This document shows, in pieces, positions 50,649-62,100 of a DNA stretch of 64,000 bases. The stretch spans positions 41,699,630 to 41,763,629 of the forward strand of contig NC_068970.1 of assembly GCF_016808095.1 (NCBI RefSeq). The letters run 5' to 3'. The position numbers and the translations under genes are program-made. This DNA is from Vigna angularis (Eukaryota > Streptophyta > Magnoliopsida > Fabales > Fabaceae). The stretch's first letter is position 1. Each line of letters begins with the position of its first letter. The notes beneath the pieces are model-generated. The model saw only the letters and a list, made by a program, of their open reading frames with translations. It searched no databases and was not told where the DNA came from.

Positions 50649-51692
50649 TGTTAGAATCGCTGCAACGGAATTATTAGCGTGAACCAACCAAGAGGGGGGT
50701 GAATTGGTTATATACTATTATTTTACCTTTTATTATTTTTCTCTTAATTTTTCTTACTGAGCAGATAATTAAATATAAATGACAGAGTAAGGGAAAGAGA
50801 AAAATTGCACAGGTGATTTTATCCTGGTTCAGATCACACGGATCCTACGTCAGTCGCTTATCTCAAACAAGATAAACCTTTTTCACTAACACAAAACAGG
50901 TACAAATATTAATCACAAAGAAAAACAATTTGTAAGAGTTTAGAAATACCACCTCTCTTGAAACCACAAGAGATGAACTTACACTTCCTTTGAATCTTCA
51001 CAAAGGATGACCACCTCCTTCGAATGATTCACGAAGGATGATTCTCTTCCAGGCACTTCCTCGGATACACCAAGGATGAACAAGCTATTCCTCTGTCACC
51101 GCAGTAGCACTTCAGGACTTTGCAGACAAGAGTTTCCTTAGCTTCAACAGAGTTCTCAAAGAGTTCAGAGATCTTTAGCACAAGGGAAGAGTTATTTTTG
51201 AGATAAAGAGTGAGCCATTTTATAGACTCAGCCTAATACTCTTCCATTCTTCGAAAACGGGCCATCTAACGCATATAATCGATTAACACAAGTATTAATC
51301 GATTAAAATGAGTACAACGGCTAGTTTTTCAAATCTGAAACCCACAACGGCTAGTGTTAATCGATTATTCTCAGGAATAATCGATTAACTAATTGATTAT
51401 TATTAGCTTTAATCGATTATTACAGTGGCAATTGGGTTTTCAGTGTCAGCCTCGTTTTAATCGATTAAAACTGGGTTTAATCGATTAAGACGGCTTGTGG
51501 ATGATTCTCAACAGCGAGTAAATCAAATATAAATTACAAGAATCAACCCTAATACATATTTGAGCACTATTACATCAACTTTGATTATTATAAAAGCTTT
51601 ATAAAATACAGAGATCTTCAATCTGTCTTTATGGATCTTGACTTGTGCAAATCTGTTCATCATCAAAACTTCATCTTTGATTTTTGCTAACA
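50649..51692 (-). repeat. 3' LTR of the full Sirevirus-type element
   Basis: In reverse complement it starts TGTTAGCAAAAATC and ends GATTCTAACA. It carries several taatcgatta palindromes (51275-51490), the word aactagccgttg, and a TATA-type tctataaaatgg (near 51220-51232). Confidence 0.93.
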
Positions 51693-51860
51693 TTCTCCCC
51701 CTTTTTGATGATGATCAAAAATTCTTCTGAGTGTAAAGCTTTTTAATAATCTGAAACAACCACAACTCACGAAAGGAGAGATTAATAGAAAAATAACGAA
51801 ATAAAGAGTTTAAACTATCTTCTCCCCTTTTTTGATCATAAGAAAAAAATGGGCTCCCCC
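51693..51860 (-). promoter_or_regulatory. Multiple polypurine tracts
   Basis: On the minus strand, aaaaagggggaga lies next to the 3' LTR (near 51695-51710). Further tracts aaaaaaggggaga (near 51830) and taagggggagccc (near 51855) lie upstream. Clustered PPTs are a recognised Sirevirus trait. Confidence 0.75.
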
Positions 51861-51973
51861 TTAATAAAAACAAAGTATGCATACAAAAAGAAATGAACAA
51901 CAACTTGTTATTGAATTTTAAAAAGAAGATGCATACAATCAGAAAGATAAACAACAAAACAAACAAAGAGGAT

Positions 51974-53095
51974 CTAGAACTCATCACTTGCGTCACTATT
52001 AAAGTGTCGCTCTAATCCTGAAATCCTAGTGTCTAGATTCCTGAGATGAGTACATATTTCTTCGTGGCGAGTGTTTTGAATGTTCATCATCTCATTTTGG
52101 AGGCGAGCCATCTCAGTCATTTGTCTAGAGAGACTCTCTATACTATATTCCTCATGCACTTGAGATGGGCCGGCAGCATGTGTGGGGTCAGGCATGGGGA
52201 TATCCGCAGCTTCGTCTTCATGTTCTGGCCCACCAAGGGCATCCTCAGGGTGGATGTAGGAGAGTCCTTGTTTGATAAAACCCATTTGCCTCAGGGAGTT
52301 ATCTCCAACCTTATGACCCGGAAGAACAGTCTCATAATGTTCATTTGTGACATCTACCCCTTTGTACTCACAAATTTGGGAAACAAGAAGAGGATATGGA
52401 AGAGGTGCAGCATCTAACCTTTTGGCCTTGAACATTATTGTCTGTATCAGGTGAGGCCAATTCAGTGGAATGCTCTAAAGTATTCCATACATAATGATGA
52501 GATCAGTCTCAGAGCATTGGGCATGATTTGACCCTCTAGGGCACAAAAGCCACACAATAAGGTAGTGCAAGAGGCGTTCTTCCATCTTGAGTCCACCAGC
52601 AAGGAAGAGACGAGCATTGTGTTGTCGAGGATTGCGGAGAAATGACTGGTACACCATTATCTTGTTGAATTGAGCAAAGTCATTTGGAACAAGTTGAGAA
52701 TTTTCTAAAACAGGGACTTTTGCTACATTCGTCCAAATGTCATTGTCCAAGACAATGTCCACACCTTTCACCCTTGTTTGGAAGAACCCATCACGAACCT
52801 TTAAATTAAAATAGAAGATGCGAACAAGATCCGGATAGTACCTTCCACGGAGTTCAATTATGTGTTGAACTCCTTGTTCAATGATGAGATTGGGAAAGGA
52901 GAAGTTGTAGGATGTGTACCAAGCGAGATCAATGAATTTCTGTTTGATGAGCTTCCTTTCCTTCCAAAATTGTGAGAAAGACTGTTGATCTTGCTCATCA
53001 GAAAGCCACCCTTCTATGGTAGCATCTCTTCGGCGAACAGTACTCTCCGAAACTTCACTGGTCCTTCTTCTCCTTCTTCTTGAAGGTTCAGCCAT
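51974..53095 (-). pseudogene. Third ORF of the Sirevirus-type element, one in-frame stop
   Basis: The frame runs from ATG at 53095 (MAEPSRRRRRRTSE) to the stop at 51974. It has 374 codons, interrupted once by TAG at 52475-52477. It is not gag or pol. The N-terminus is arginine-rich and could be a nuclear signal. Residues about 25-200 (for example FPNLIIEQGVQHIIEL, RYYPDLVRIFYFNLKV, TRVKGVDIVLDND) resemble the putative plant transposon protein domain found in ORFs of other plant retroelements. The C-terminal part holds a coiled coil (SLSRQMTEMARLQNEMMN and following). It occupies the place of the env-like ORF of some Sireviruses. However, I see no signal peptide and only one short hydrophobic stretch (LLHYLIVWLLC), so an envelope role is not supported. 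Its function is unknown. Confidence 0.75.
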
Positions 53096-53158
53096 GGAGA
53101 TGGATGGAAAGCAAAGAATTTGGTGAAAGAAAGGAGAAGGCAAGAGGGATAAGCTCAA

Positions 53159-53440
53159 GATTGGTTCAAGTATGGAAAGTGGGGACCAAGTGGGGTTTAA
53201 ATAGGCTCAAGAATGCTCCCCAACGTCTAGATTTTGGGATTTTGCCCGTTAATAGCCGTTGGCAACGGCTAGTTCAATGAAATCTGCAATATTTTTCGAA
53301 AAAAACAGTCTGGAGCGCATTTAATCAATTAAATTGGATTTTAATCGATTACGTAATCAATTAATACTTGGATTAATCGATTAATCCATTCGTAAATGTA
53401 TGGATAACGCTTTTAATCGATTTACACACAGATTAAACAC
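53159..53440 (-). promoter_or_regulatory. LTR-like promoter zone in front of the third ORF
   Basis: Read on the minus strand this non-coding stretch contains taatcgatta-type palindromes (around 53320-53420). It then has gaactagccgttg, which is part of a 19-bp palindrome at 53253-53271, and a TATA-like tatttaaa (53196-53203) about 100 bases before the ATG. The LTRs have the same order: palindromes with aactagccgttg, then a TATA box. A private promoter for the third ORF is inferred. Confidence 0.5.
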
Positions 53441-53479
53441 GTTAAGCAACGAAAAATGCAATATTGAGTCCAAGAATGC

Positions 53480-56400
53480 CTATTTTACTATTTCTAATAT
53501 GCCTAGATCTCTTCTAAGCTCAAAAAATCTATCCTTAGGCAATGCTTTGGTGAAAATGTCCGCTAATTGATGCTTAGAATCTATGAATTCCATTTCACAA
53601 TCACCTTTTTGGACATGGTCTCTAATGAAGTGATGCCTAATTTCTATATGCTTGGTTCTAGAATGCATGATAGGATTTTTGGTAAGTTTTATAGCACTTG
53701 AGTTATCACACTTAAGCGGAATATGATCTAAATGAATATCATAGTCTTCTAATTGTTGTTTCATCCATAAGATTTGTGCACAACAACTACCCGCAACAAT
53801 GTATTCAGCTTCAGTGGTTGATAAAGCTACACAAGCTTGTTTCTTAGAGTGCCAAGAGACTAAGGAACTACCTAAAAAGTGACAGGTTCCACTAATGCTT
53901 TTCCTATCTATCTTACAACCTCCATAATCAGCATCAGAAAATCCTACAAGACTAGGCTCAGCTCCTGAAGGATACCATAAACCAAAGGATGTTGTCCCCT
54001 TAAGGTATTTAAGAATGCGTTTTACTGCAGTAAGATGAGACTCTCTAGGGCTTGACTGATACCTAGCACACACACATACACTTTGCATGATATCAGGTCT
54101 ACTAGCAGTAAGATATAATAGAGAGCCAATCATACCTCTATATTTGGTCTGACTTACCTCTTTACCTGTCTCATCTTTGTCTAAGTAGCAGGATGTTCCC
54201 ATGGGAGTTGATGCTTCTTTAGCATTGTCCATCTCAAACTTTTTAAGGATTTCCCTGCAATACTTTGTTTGAGATATAAAGGTTCCTTTCTCCATTTGTT
54301 TGATTTGAAGTCCGAGGAAGAAAGTAAGTTCTCCCATCATTGACATCTCAAATTCTCCCTGCATGGACTTAGCAAAATTCTCACAAAGAGTTGCGTTAGA
54401 TGAACCAAAAATAATATCATCGACGTATACTTGAACAATTAGAAAATGTTTTCCAATTCTTTTAATAAATAATGTTGAATCAATTTTTCCTCTGTTGAAA
54501 CCATTTTCTACAAGAAAATTGCTAAGACGTTCATACCAAGATCTAGGTGCTTGTTTTAAACCATATAGTGCTTTCTTTAATTTGTAGATGTGATTTGGGT
54601 TTTTAAAATCCTCAAAACCAGGTGGTTGTTCAACAAATACATCTTCTTTGATATTACCGTTTAGAAAAGCACTTTTAACATCCATTTGAAATAATTTAAA
54701 TTTCATTATAGATGCATAAGCAAGAAGTAGGCGTATTGCCTCTAACCTGGCAACTGGAGCGTATGTCTCATCATAATCTATACCTTCTTCTTGACTATAT
54801 CCTTTTGCCACAAGCCTAGCTTTATTCTTGGTGATGTTTCCTTCTTCATCCAGTTTGTTTCTGAACACCCACTTTGTTCCAATTACTTGATGAGTGTCTT
54901 TTCTGGGAATTGATTCCCACACTTGATTTCTTTCAAACTGGTTGAGTTCTTCTTGCATTGCGATACACCATTTTTCATCTTGAAGGGCTTCTTTAATATT
55001 CTTTGGTTCAAGCTGTGACACAAAAGCAACATTCATACAATAATTTACAATATTACTTCTTGTGTTTACCCCTTGTGTGATATCGCCAATTATGTTGTCC
55101 AAAGATAATCCTCTAGGTTGTCGCCATATTTTATTTAAATCTTCATCTTGAGGATTGTCATGATTCGTCTCTTCATTTGTCTCCTTTGATGAATCTTCAC
55201 TTGTTCCTACATCAGATTCTTCTGACTCAAGAGGTTTTGCCTCAAGGTCCACAATTTCATCAAAAGTAACATGTATGGATTCCTCTATTGTGAGCGTTTT
55301 CCTATTAAAAATTCTATATGCTTTGCTTGTTAAAGAATAACCAAGAAATATTCCTTCATCAGCTTTTGAATCAAATTTTCCCAAATTTAGTTTTCCATTG
55401 TTTAAAACATAACATTTGCATCCAAAATTTTTTAAATGGGAAACATTTGGTTTTCTATTTTTGAAAAGCTCGTAAGGAGTACGTTTTAAAATAGGTCGAA
55501 TTATCATTCTATTTAAAACATAGCAAGCAGTACTCACAGCATCAGCCCAAAATTGTTTAGGAACATTATTTTCATTTAACATAGTACGAGCAAGTTCCTC
55601 TAAGGTTCAATTCTTTCTTTCTACAACTCCATTTTGTTGAGGAGTTCTAGGTGAGGAAAATTTATGAGAAATACCATGTTCTTCACAAAAACTTTCAAAT
55701 AATTCATTTTGAAATTCACCACCATGGTCACTTTTAATAGCTTTTATTCTTAGATCCTTTTCATTTTGAACTAAAACAGCAAACTTTTTAAATTCTTTAA
55801 AAGCTTCACTTTTAAGAGTGAGAAAGAAAGTCCAAGTGTATCTTGAAAAATCATCAACAATAACCAAAGCATAATAGTTTCCACCAAAACTTTTTATCCT
55901 TGAAGGACCAAATAAATCCATATGTAAAAGTTCCAAAGGTTTTAAAGTAGAAACAATATTTTTTGAATGAAAGGAATTTTTAACTTGTTTACCCTTTTGA
56001 CATGCATCACACAATTTATCTTTTACAAACTTTAATTTAGGTAATCCAATTACTAGATCTCTAGATATAAGTTTGTGTAATTGTTGCATATGTATATGAG
56101 CAGCACGCCTATGCCATAACCATGGGTTTTCTTCTTTAACAACTAAACATGAAATATTTTTATTTGATGCATTTTCTAGATCAATTAAATAAATATTATT
56201 ATGTCTAACTCCTTTTAATGCAATTTCAGAAGAATCATTCTTAAAAATAGTGCAAGAATTCTTCTCAAAGGTTACCTTGAATCCTTTGTCGCACAGTTGA
56301 CTTATGCTAATTAAGTTATGCTTTAGTCCTTCTACATATAGCACGTCTTTGATCATCAAGGTGTCTTTGCTTCCTATATCCCCTTTTCCAAGAATTCTTC

Positions 56401-56542
56401 CTTTGTTGTTGTCACCATAGGTAACAAAGCCTTGTTCCTTTTCTTTAAAATTTGTGAACTTCGTCTTATCTCCTGTCATGTGTTTTGAGCAACCGCTATC
56501 GAGACACCACATGACTTTTCTTGATTTCTGTAATACCTGCAA
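53480..56542 (-). pseudogene. Copia pol: protease, integrase, RT, RNase H, one nonsense codon
   Basis: The protease motif CLDSGCSKHMTG lies near 56480-56515. The integrase zinc-binding part is at about 56000-56110 (HRRAAH, CDACQKGK). The integrase core has LLHMDLFGPS, IKSDHGGEF and VVERKN. The reading frame then meets TGA at 55607-55609, where an Arg codon (CGA) is usual, and continues in the same frame. RT has QMDVKSAFLNGNIKEDVF and the catalytic YVDDIIFGSS (near 54417). RNase H has SDADYGGC, LSTTEAEYI and KCDNSSAIKL. The end is KALPKDRFFELRRDLGI. Apart from this one stop, pol looks complete. Gag and pol are separate frames in this element. Confidence 0.92.
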
Positions 56543-56612
56543 AAGAAAGGAACAACCAAGCTATTTTAGGTACCCAACTTCTTTGTATGGGTCCTTTTGG
56601 GTTAGATTCAAA

Positions 56613-57915
56613 TTACTTAGCAACCCAAACATATCTTCCACTAGAAACACCAAAACGTTTAATTCTGCATTTGTTTGAGGTATGGCCTTTTCTCATGCAG
56701 TAAAAACAGGATACAGCATTTGTGTTTCTGTTAATCGTTCCTTTTTCTACCCATGCTCTGCGGGTTCTATATTTATTTTTAGGAACAAATTTCTTAACAG
56801 CTTTATTTTCAGAGATTTTACTACATTCTCCAGTGGTTGTATTTTCAGAAAAATATTTGAATTTTATGCAAGATTCACATTCATTATTAGCAATATATTT
56901 TTCTTTTTCATAATATAAAACTTTACTTTTCAAATTTCTGATTTCTTCTGCTTGATATAAAAATTTATTTTTCAAACTTCTGTTTTCTTCAGACAAATTT
57001 GTAAATTCGGTTTTCAAAGCATCATTTATTTTAGAGAGATTTTCAGAAGTAAACTTCAAATTTTCATTTTCTTCAAGAAGGTTGTCAAATTCAGATTTTA
57101 AATTTTTAAAATCCTTTTTCAGCTTTTTATGAGAAATATCTAATTTTTCAGATTCAATTAATAATGCAGCATATGTTTCATGCATTTCATCTTCATCAAT
57201 GTGACTATCATTATCAGAATAGTGTGAACTACTTACTTGGCTGACATTATCATCATCTGCCATCAAACAGATGTTTGCTTCTTCATCTGAGTCGCTTGAA
57301 TCTGAAATGGTCTCATTGTCGTCTTCCCAGGCAATGTAGGCCTTCTTTTTCTTGAAGAATCACCTTTGGTTGCCACGACCTGTCTAAAGACTTCAAGATT
57401 TTAATGTTAAGTTCATCGGTATCAAATGACTTACCTAGTCCAATGAGATGATTGACAATGTTGGTGAAGCGTTTTTGAACGTCTGAAATTGTTTCTCCTT
57501 GCTTCATCCGGAACATTTCATACTCTTGGATTAAGGAGTTCTTCCTTGCCCTCTTTACATCATATGTTCCTTCATGCGTCACTCTAAGTACGTCCCACAT
57601 TTCTTGAGCAGTTTTGCAGACAGAGACCCTGTAGAACTCATTAACAGTCAATGCTGATGCAATGATATTCTGGGATTTTACGTCATTCTGAAATCTTTTC
57701 TTTTCTTCAATGGTCCATTGACCACGGGGTTTTGGTTCCTGTGTATTGTTAGTAGGAACAGAAGAGCCAGACGCAATAACATCCCAAATTTCACAGTCAA
57801 TAGATTCAATAAATATTTGCATTCTTACCTTCCAAAATGCATAGTTCTCACCTGTGAATAGTGGGGGTCTATTGATTGATGCACCCACTGCAAAGGTTTG
57901 ATGTGATCCTGCCAT
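56613..57915 (-). pseudogene. Gag with an internal ~380-bp deletion and frameshift
   Basis: ATG is at 57915 (MAGSHQTF). The N-terminal Gag domain is intact up to SLDRSWQPKV (near 57360). There the sequence jumps to what is, in the intact homologue at 45405-47018, 380 bp further on. The first zinc knuckle is lost and the frame is shifted, giving a stop at 57313. The rest continues in another frame to 56613, with the coiled coil and the second knuckle (CFYCMRKGHTSNKC). The word aaaggtga at the join also occurs near the far breakpoint in the homologue, suggesting deletion between short direct repeats. Confidence 0.88.
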
Positions 57916-57931
57916 TTGAATGACTATCAAA

Positions 57932-57949
57932 GCAAGCTCTGATACCAAT
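57932..57949 (-). promoter_or_regulatory. Primer-binding site (initiator-Met tRNA)
   Basis: Minus-strand attggtatcagagcttgc directly follows the 5' LTR, identical to the PBS at 45371. Confidence 0.9.
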
Positions 57950-58994
57950 TGTTAGAATCGCTACAACGGAATTATTAGCGTGGAACCAACCAAGAGGGGG
58001 GTGAATTGGTTATATACTATTATTTTGCCTTTTATTATTTTTCTCTTAATTTTTCTTACTGAGCAGATAATTAAATATAAATGACAGAGTAAGGGAAAGA
58101 GAAAAATTGCACAGGTGATTTTATCCTGGTTCATATCACACGGATCCTACGTCAGTCGCTTATCTCAAACAAGATAAACCTTTTTCACTAACACAAAACA
58201 GGTACAAATATTAATCACAAAGAAAAACAATTTGTAAGAGTTTAGAAATACCACCTCTCTTGAAACCACAAGAGATGAACTTACACTTCCTTTGAATCTT
58301 CACAAAGGATGACCACCTCCTTCGAATGATTCACGAAGGATGATTCTCTTCCAGGCACTTCCTCGGATACACCAAGGATGAACAAGCTATTCCTCTGTCA
58401 CCGCAGTAGCACTTCAGGACTTTGCAGACAAGAGTTTCCTTAGCTTCAACAGAGTTCTCAAAGAGTTCAGAGATCTTTAGCACAAGGGAAGAGTTATTTT
58501 TGAGATAAAGAGTGAGCCATTTTATAGACTCAGCCTAATACTCTTCCATTCTTCGAAAACGGGCCATCTAACGCATATAATCGATTAACACAAGTATTAA
58601 TCGATTAAAATGAGTACAACGGCTAGTTTTTCAAATCTGAAACCCACAACGGCTAGTGTTAATCGATTATTCTCAGGAATAATCGATTAACTAATTGATT
58701 ATTATTAGCTTTAATCGATTATTACATTGGCAATTGGGTTTTCAGTGCCAGCCTCGTTTTAATCGATTAAAACTGGGTTTAATCGATTAAGACGGCTTGT
58801 GGATGATTCTCAACAGCGAGTAAATCAAATATAAATTACAAGAATCAACCCTAATACATATTTGAGCACTATTACATCAACTTTGATTATTATAAAAGCT
58901 TTATAAAATACAGAGATCTTCAATCTGTCTTTATGGATCTTGACTTCTGCAAATCTGTTCATCATCAAAACTTCATCTTTGATTTTTGCTAACA
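57950..58994 (-). repeat. 5' LTR of the full Sirevirus-type element
   Basis: 1045 bp, nearly identical to 50649-51692, with the same palindromes, aactagccgttg words and TATA box (near 58523). Confidence 0.93.
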
Positions 58995-58999
58995 AATAG

Positions 59000-59195
59000 G
59001 TGGACCTTGTATGTCTATATGTGAGCATGAGTGGACTCTATCAATATCTATATGAGTAGGAGTGGATTCCATTAGTCTTTGTGTGAGCAAGAGTAGAATC
59101 TTTAAGTCTTTATGTGAATATGAGTAGACTTTGTAAGTTCCTGTGTGAGCATGAATCGAATCTGTAAATCTTTGTGTGCGTATGAGTTGGTAAGC
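59000..59195. repeat. Degenerate ~31-bp minisatellite, about six units
   Basis: Units built on gtgagcatgagtggactctgtaagtctttgt recur from about 59018 to 59190 with roughly 70-85% likeness by eye. Looser relatives of gtgagcatg continue to about 59350. Confidence 0.7.
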
Positions 59196-62100
59196 TAGTG
59201 TGGGTTGAGATATAGGATAAACTTTGTGAAACAAGTGGTTCAAAGCTCTATGTGAGCAAACATAGATAGTTTTAAATGAACAAAAGGCTAAAAGCTTTGT
59301 ATGAGAGTAATAATTGATAGTTTCACATGAGCATGGTATTTGGTAGTATTGTGTGAGCTAGCAGCTCAGTGTGAAGTGTGAAGTGGTGGAGGTTTTTAGT
59401 GAACCCGTGACTCTGTGTGAGTCTCAGACCTTGTGTTGTGATAATGTGTGATCATGTGTATACGTTACAGTGTCATAAGTTGTGAGAATAAAGATTATGT
59501 TGTATTTTTAAACTATGGGTTATATGTTTTTATGTTAGCTCACCCTTCAATTTGTTGTGTTTGTGTTTGTGTTTGACTGAAATGATCATGACTTATGAGG
59601 GAAGCATATGGTAGTACAAGTGTTGAGAATGATGCATAATAAGGATTAGAGTTTTAGATAGTTTTCAGAAGTAGTTTTTTTAATTACTTTTAATATTTTT
59701 ACAAAATAATTTCCTTTCGTTGTAAAGATTTTGTTCAGATGGCAGTTTTATATTTTGAATAGTGGGATGTGCATTTCTTTTCATCTAGAGAATGAATTCA
59801 TTTTTTATTTATAATTAAATAATGGTATAAGAGTTACAAGTGTTATGTGTGTTATAGAAACGTTACATAATGAATTTAAGTATCACTTTAGTAGTAGTGT
59901 TACATTGGACCTTTATTTTGTCTTTGATGGTCAAATTTGTTTCTCAAATACACAAAATTTGGGCTTTGTGTAGTTGATCCAAAGAAACCACTTGAGTCAT
60001 AGAGTTTTAATATGTAATAGAGATTCACGTTGATAGTTTTATGTAGATTTTGTGCAAAGATTTAAGGGATTCAACCAGTTTCCATTCGTAGAGTACTCAA
60101 TTGATAAACAACATTTTTTAGTGTCAAAAAGCCCCATAAATCTTGCATAGAATAATATCCTTAATGACAACATTATTTTGTAGAAACCCAAACTCAACAG
60201 ACGATCCAATGGGCACTCAATGCATCAAACAATACACAATAAATGAAGTCCTCTAGACTATATAGAGTAGACAAGTTCATTAAACCATTCTAGCGAAACA
60301 TAGAGTAGATGCGTCTAATACTCATAACTTGTCTTGAAATCTTCTTTTTTCAGTTTTCCAACTCACTTTACTTCTTTTGTAAGCTCATGATCTTATCTTC
60401 TCTTAGTTACTAGAATTCACCAAATATCAATCATGCTAGCATCATTTATATTCTACCATTATTTATAGGGTCATTAGAATATTTATCGTTGTATCATCTA
60501 TAAAGGATTTATAAGCTTGATTACACTTCAGCAACAACAACACAAAGAAGGGTTAGAATGCTTAGGAAACATCTATGCATTTTATTATATTATCAATACT
60601 TGGTTCTTGGATAGTACATCAAGTCGTCTAAGGAAATTCCATAGACTAGACTCTCTAATTAGACTTTTTAAGCTAGAGTATCTACTGCATTTCATTTGCC
60701 TAAATTATTTACCATCTCACAAGGCTTAAAAAACTAATTTTAGTGAATAGTTTGATTTAAAGCTCATTTTATCATATTTGGATAAATCCTAGTTAAAATA
60801 GTGGATTTAAAATCAATTATGATTTAAGAAAGCTAAGATGAGATAATCCAAAAGTGCATAAAAAAAACACTCATTAATTAGTAATCATATTAGAATACTA
60901 TCCTTTCTATAGTTATGCGAAACTCATTTTGTTCCTTTTCATATGTGTAAGGCCAAACAAATTTATCATAAACTTAGTATTAAGACTTTAGGTAGCTTAG
61001 ATAAGACATCTAGATGTAAGAATACAATTTCTTTCTTATAGGACACGACAAGAGGGTATTTCATCTAGGTTTACGGTAGATAAGGTTGAGCGGGTTGAGG
61101 TCATTAAAGAAACTTGTGACTTTGATCAAATCGATCTCTTAGCAGAATAGTTAGAGATCTTAGAAGAGCTCTTGAAAGATTCTTATCCCCTCTGGCTAGA
61201 TCCTTATCATATTTTGTTGATGCGAAGGATTTACTATTGTAGGAATAAATATTTGCTCTTATGTATTTTGATTTTACTTCTACTCTTTCACTTTGTATAT
61301 TGATTTTACTCTAACATATTTTAATAAAAAGTTGGGTATTTTGTATGACTATATAATGGAAACCCATTTAGGGAACTGAATTGATATTTATCCAAGGAGC
61401 ATAAACTTAAGCTAAGGTTAAGAGAGTGAAAGTAGAAGAAGGACTTTCAACCTTATTTTTGCTTTTCTCCAAGCCTTAGAAGACATTGGACCTCTCATGG
61501 TCAAGAAGATGGAAAGGGAAGATGGAACTTCAAAAAGATACTCTTGTGGAGGATCACATTTTAGTCTTCTTCTTTTATCTTTAAACACTTTTGTAAATAT
61601 GTGCATAAGTCTTTGTTTTGGACCTTGTATTTTGGCCAAGTTATCTTCCTTTTTCTAGATTTGCTTTCACATCACCTATTTTTCGTATTGCAGTTGCATC
61701 TAGCTCAGAGGTCCAAATGATAAGTGCTTATAGTTACTTGAAATCTATTTGAGTCTAGTTTCCAACAAAAACAAGAATTATCTCATTTGAAACTCTATGG
61801 AAAAAGTTATGATTCAAACACTTAGCAACGATACTTGGAGAAACACGATTTAAAAATATGAGTTGTTATATTTAATCAGTTAAATAAAACTCTTAATAGA
61901 TTACTGTAACAAAATTTTAAAAAAATAGTTGCAACATCTATTTTATATAAAAATTTATTATTATGTATTTTAATTGATTAAACCCGTGCCTCATTGAATG
62001 ATCAAAACTAATTTAATCAATTACAAAATATTATTAAAACATTTAGAATTTGAAAAACACTTAAAATATTCTCTAAATTAATAAATAATCACATTAAATA

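Larger units (their letters stand above)
50649..58994 (-). mobile_element. Sirevirus-type copia element with a third ORF
   Basis: It is 8346 bp on the minus strand. The target duplication AATAG is exact (50644-50648 and 58995-58999). The two LTRs differ by six substitutions and one 1-bp indel. The order, read right to left, is 5' LTR, PBS, gag, pol (protease, integrase, RT, RNase H), an LTR-like promoter zone, a third ORF, several purine tracts and the 3' LTR. Gag, pol and the third ORF each carry a small number of disabling lesions. LTR and Gag similarity tie it to the gag-only element at 44312-48746, as a different subfamily. Confidence 0.92.

Noticed and set aside
52475..52477. Programmed readthrough of the TAG in the third ORF
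   Set aside because: The downstream context (AGC) is not a known readthrough context; a simple nonsense mutation is more likely.
51974..53095. Calling the third ORF an envelope gene
   Set aside because: Position fits, but signal peptide, glycoprotein-like features and a fusion or anchor helix are not visible.
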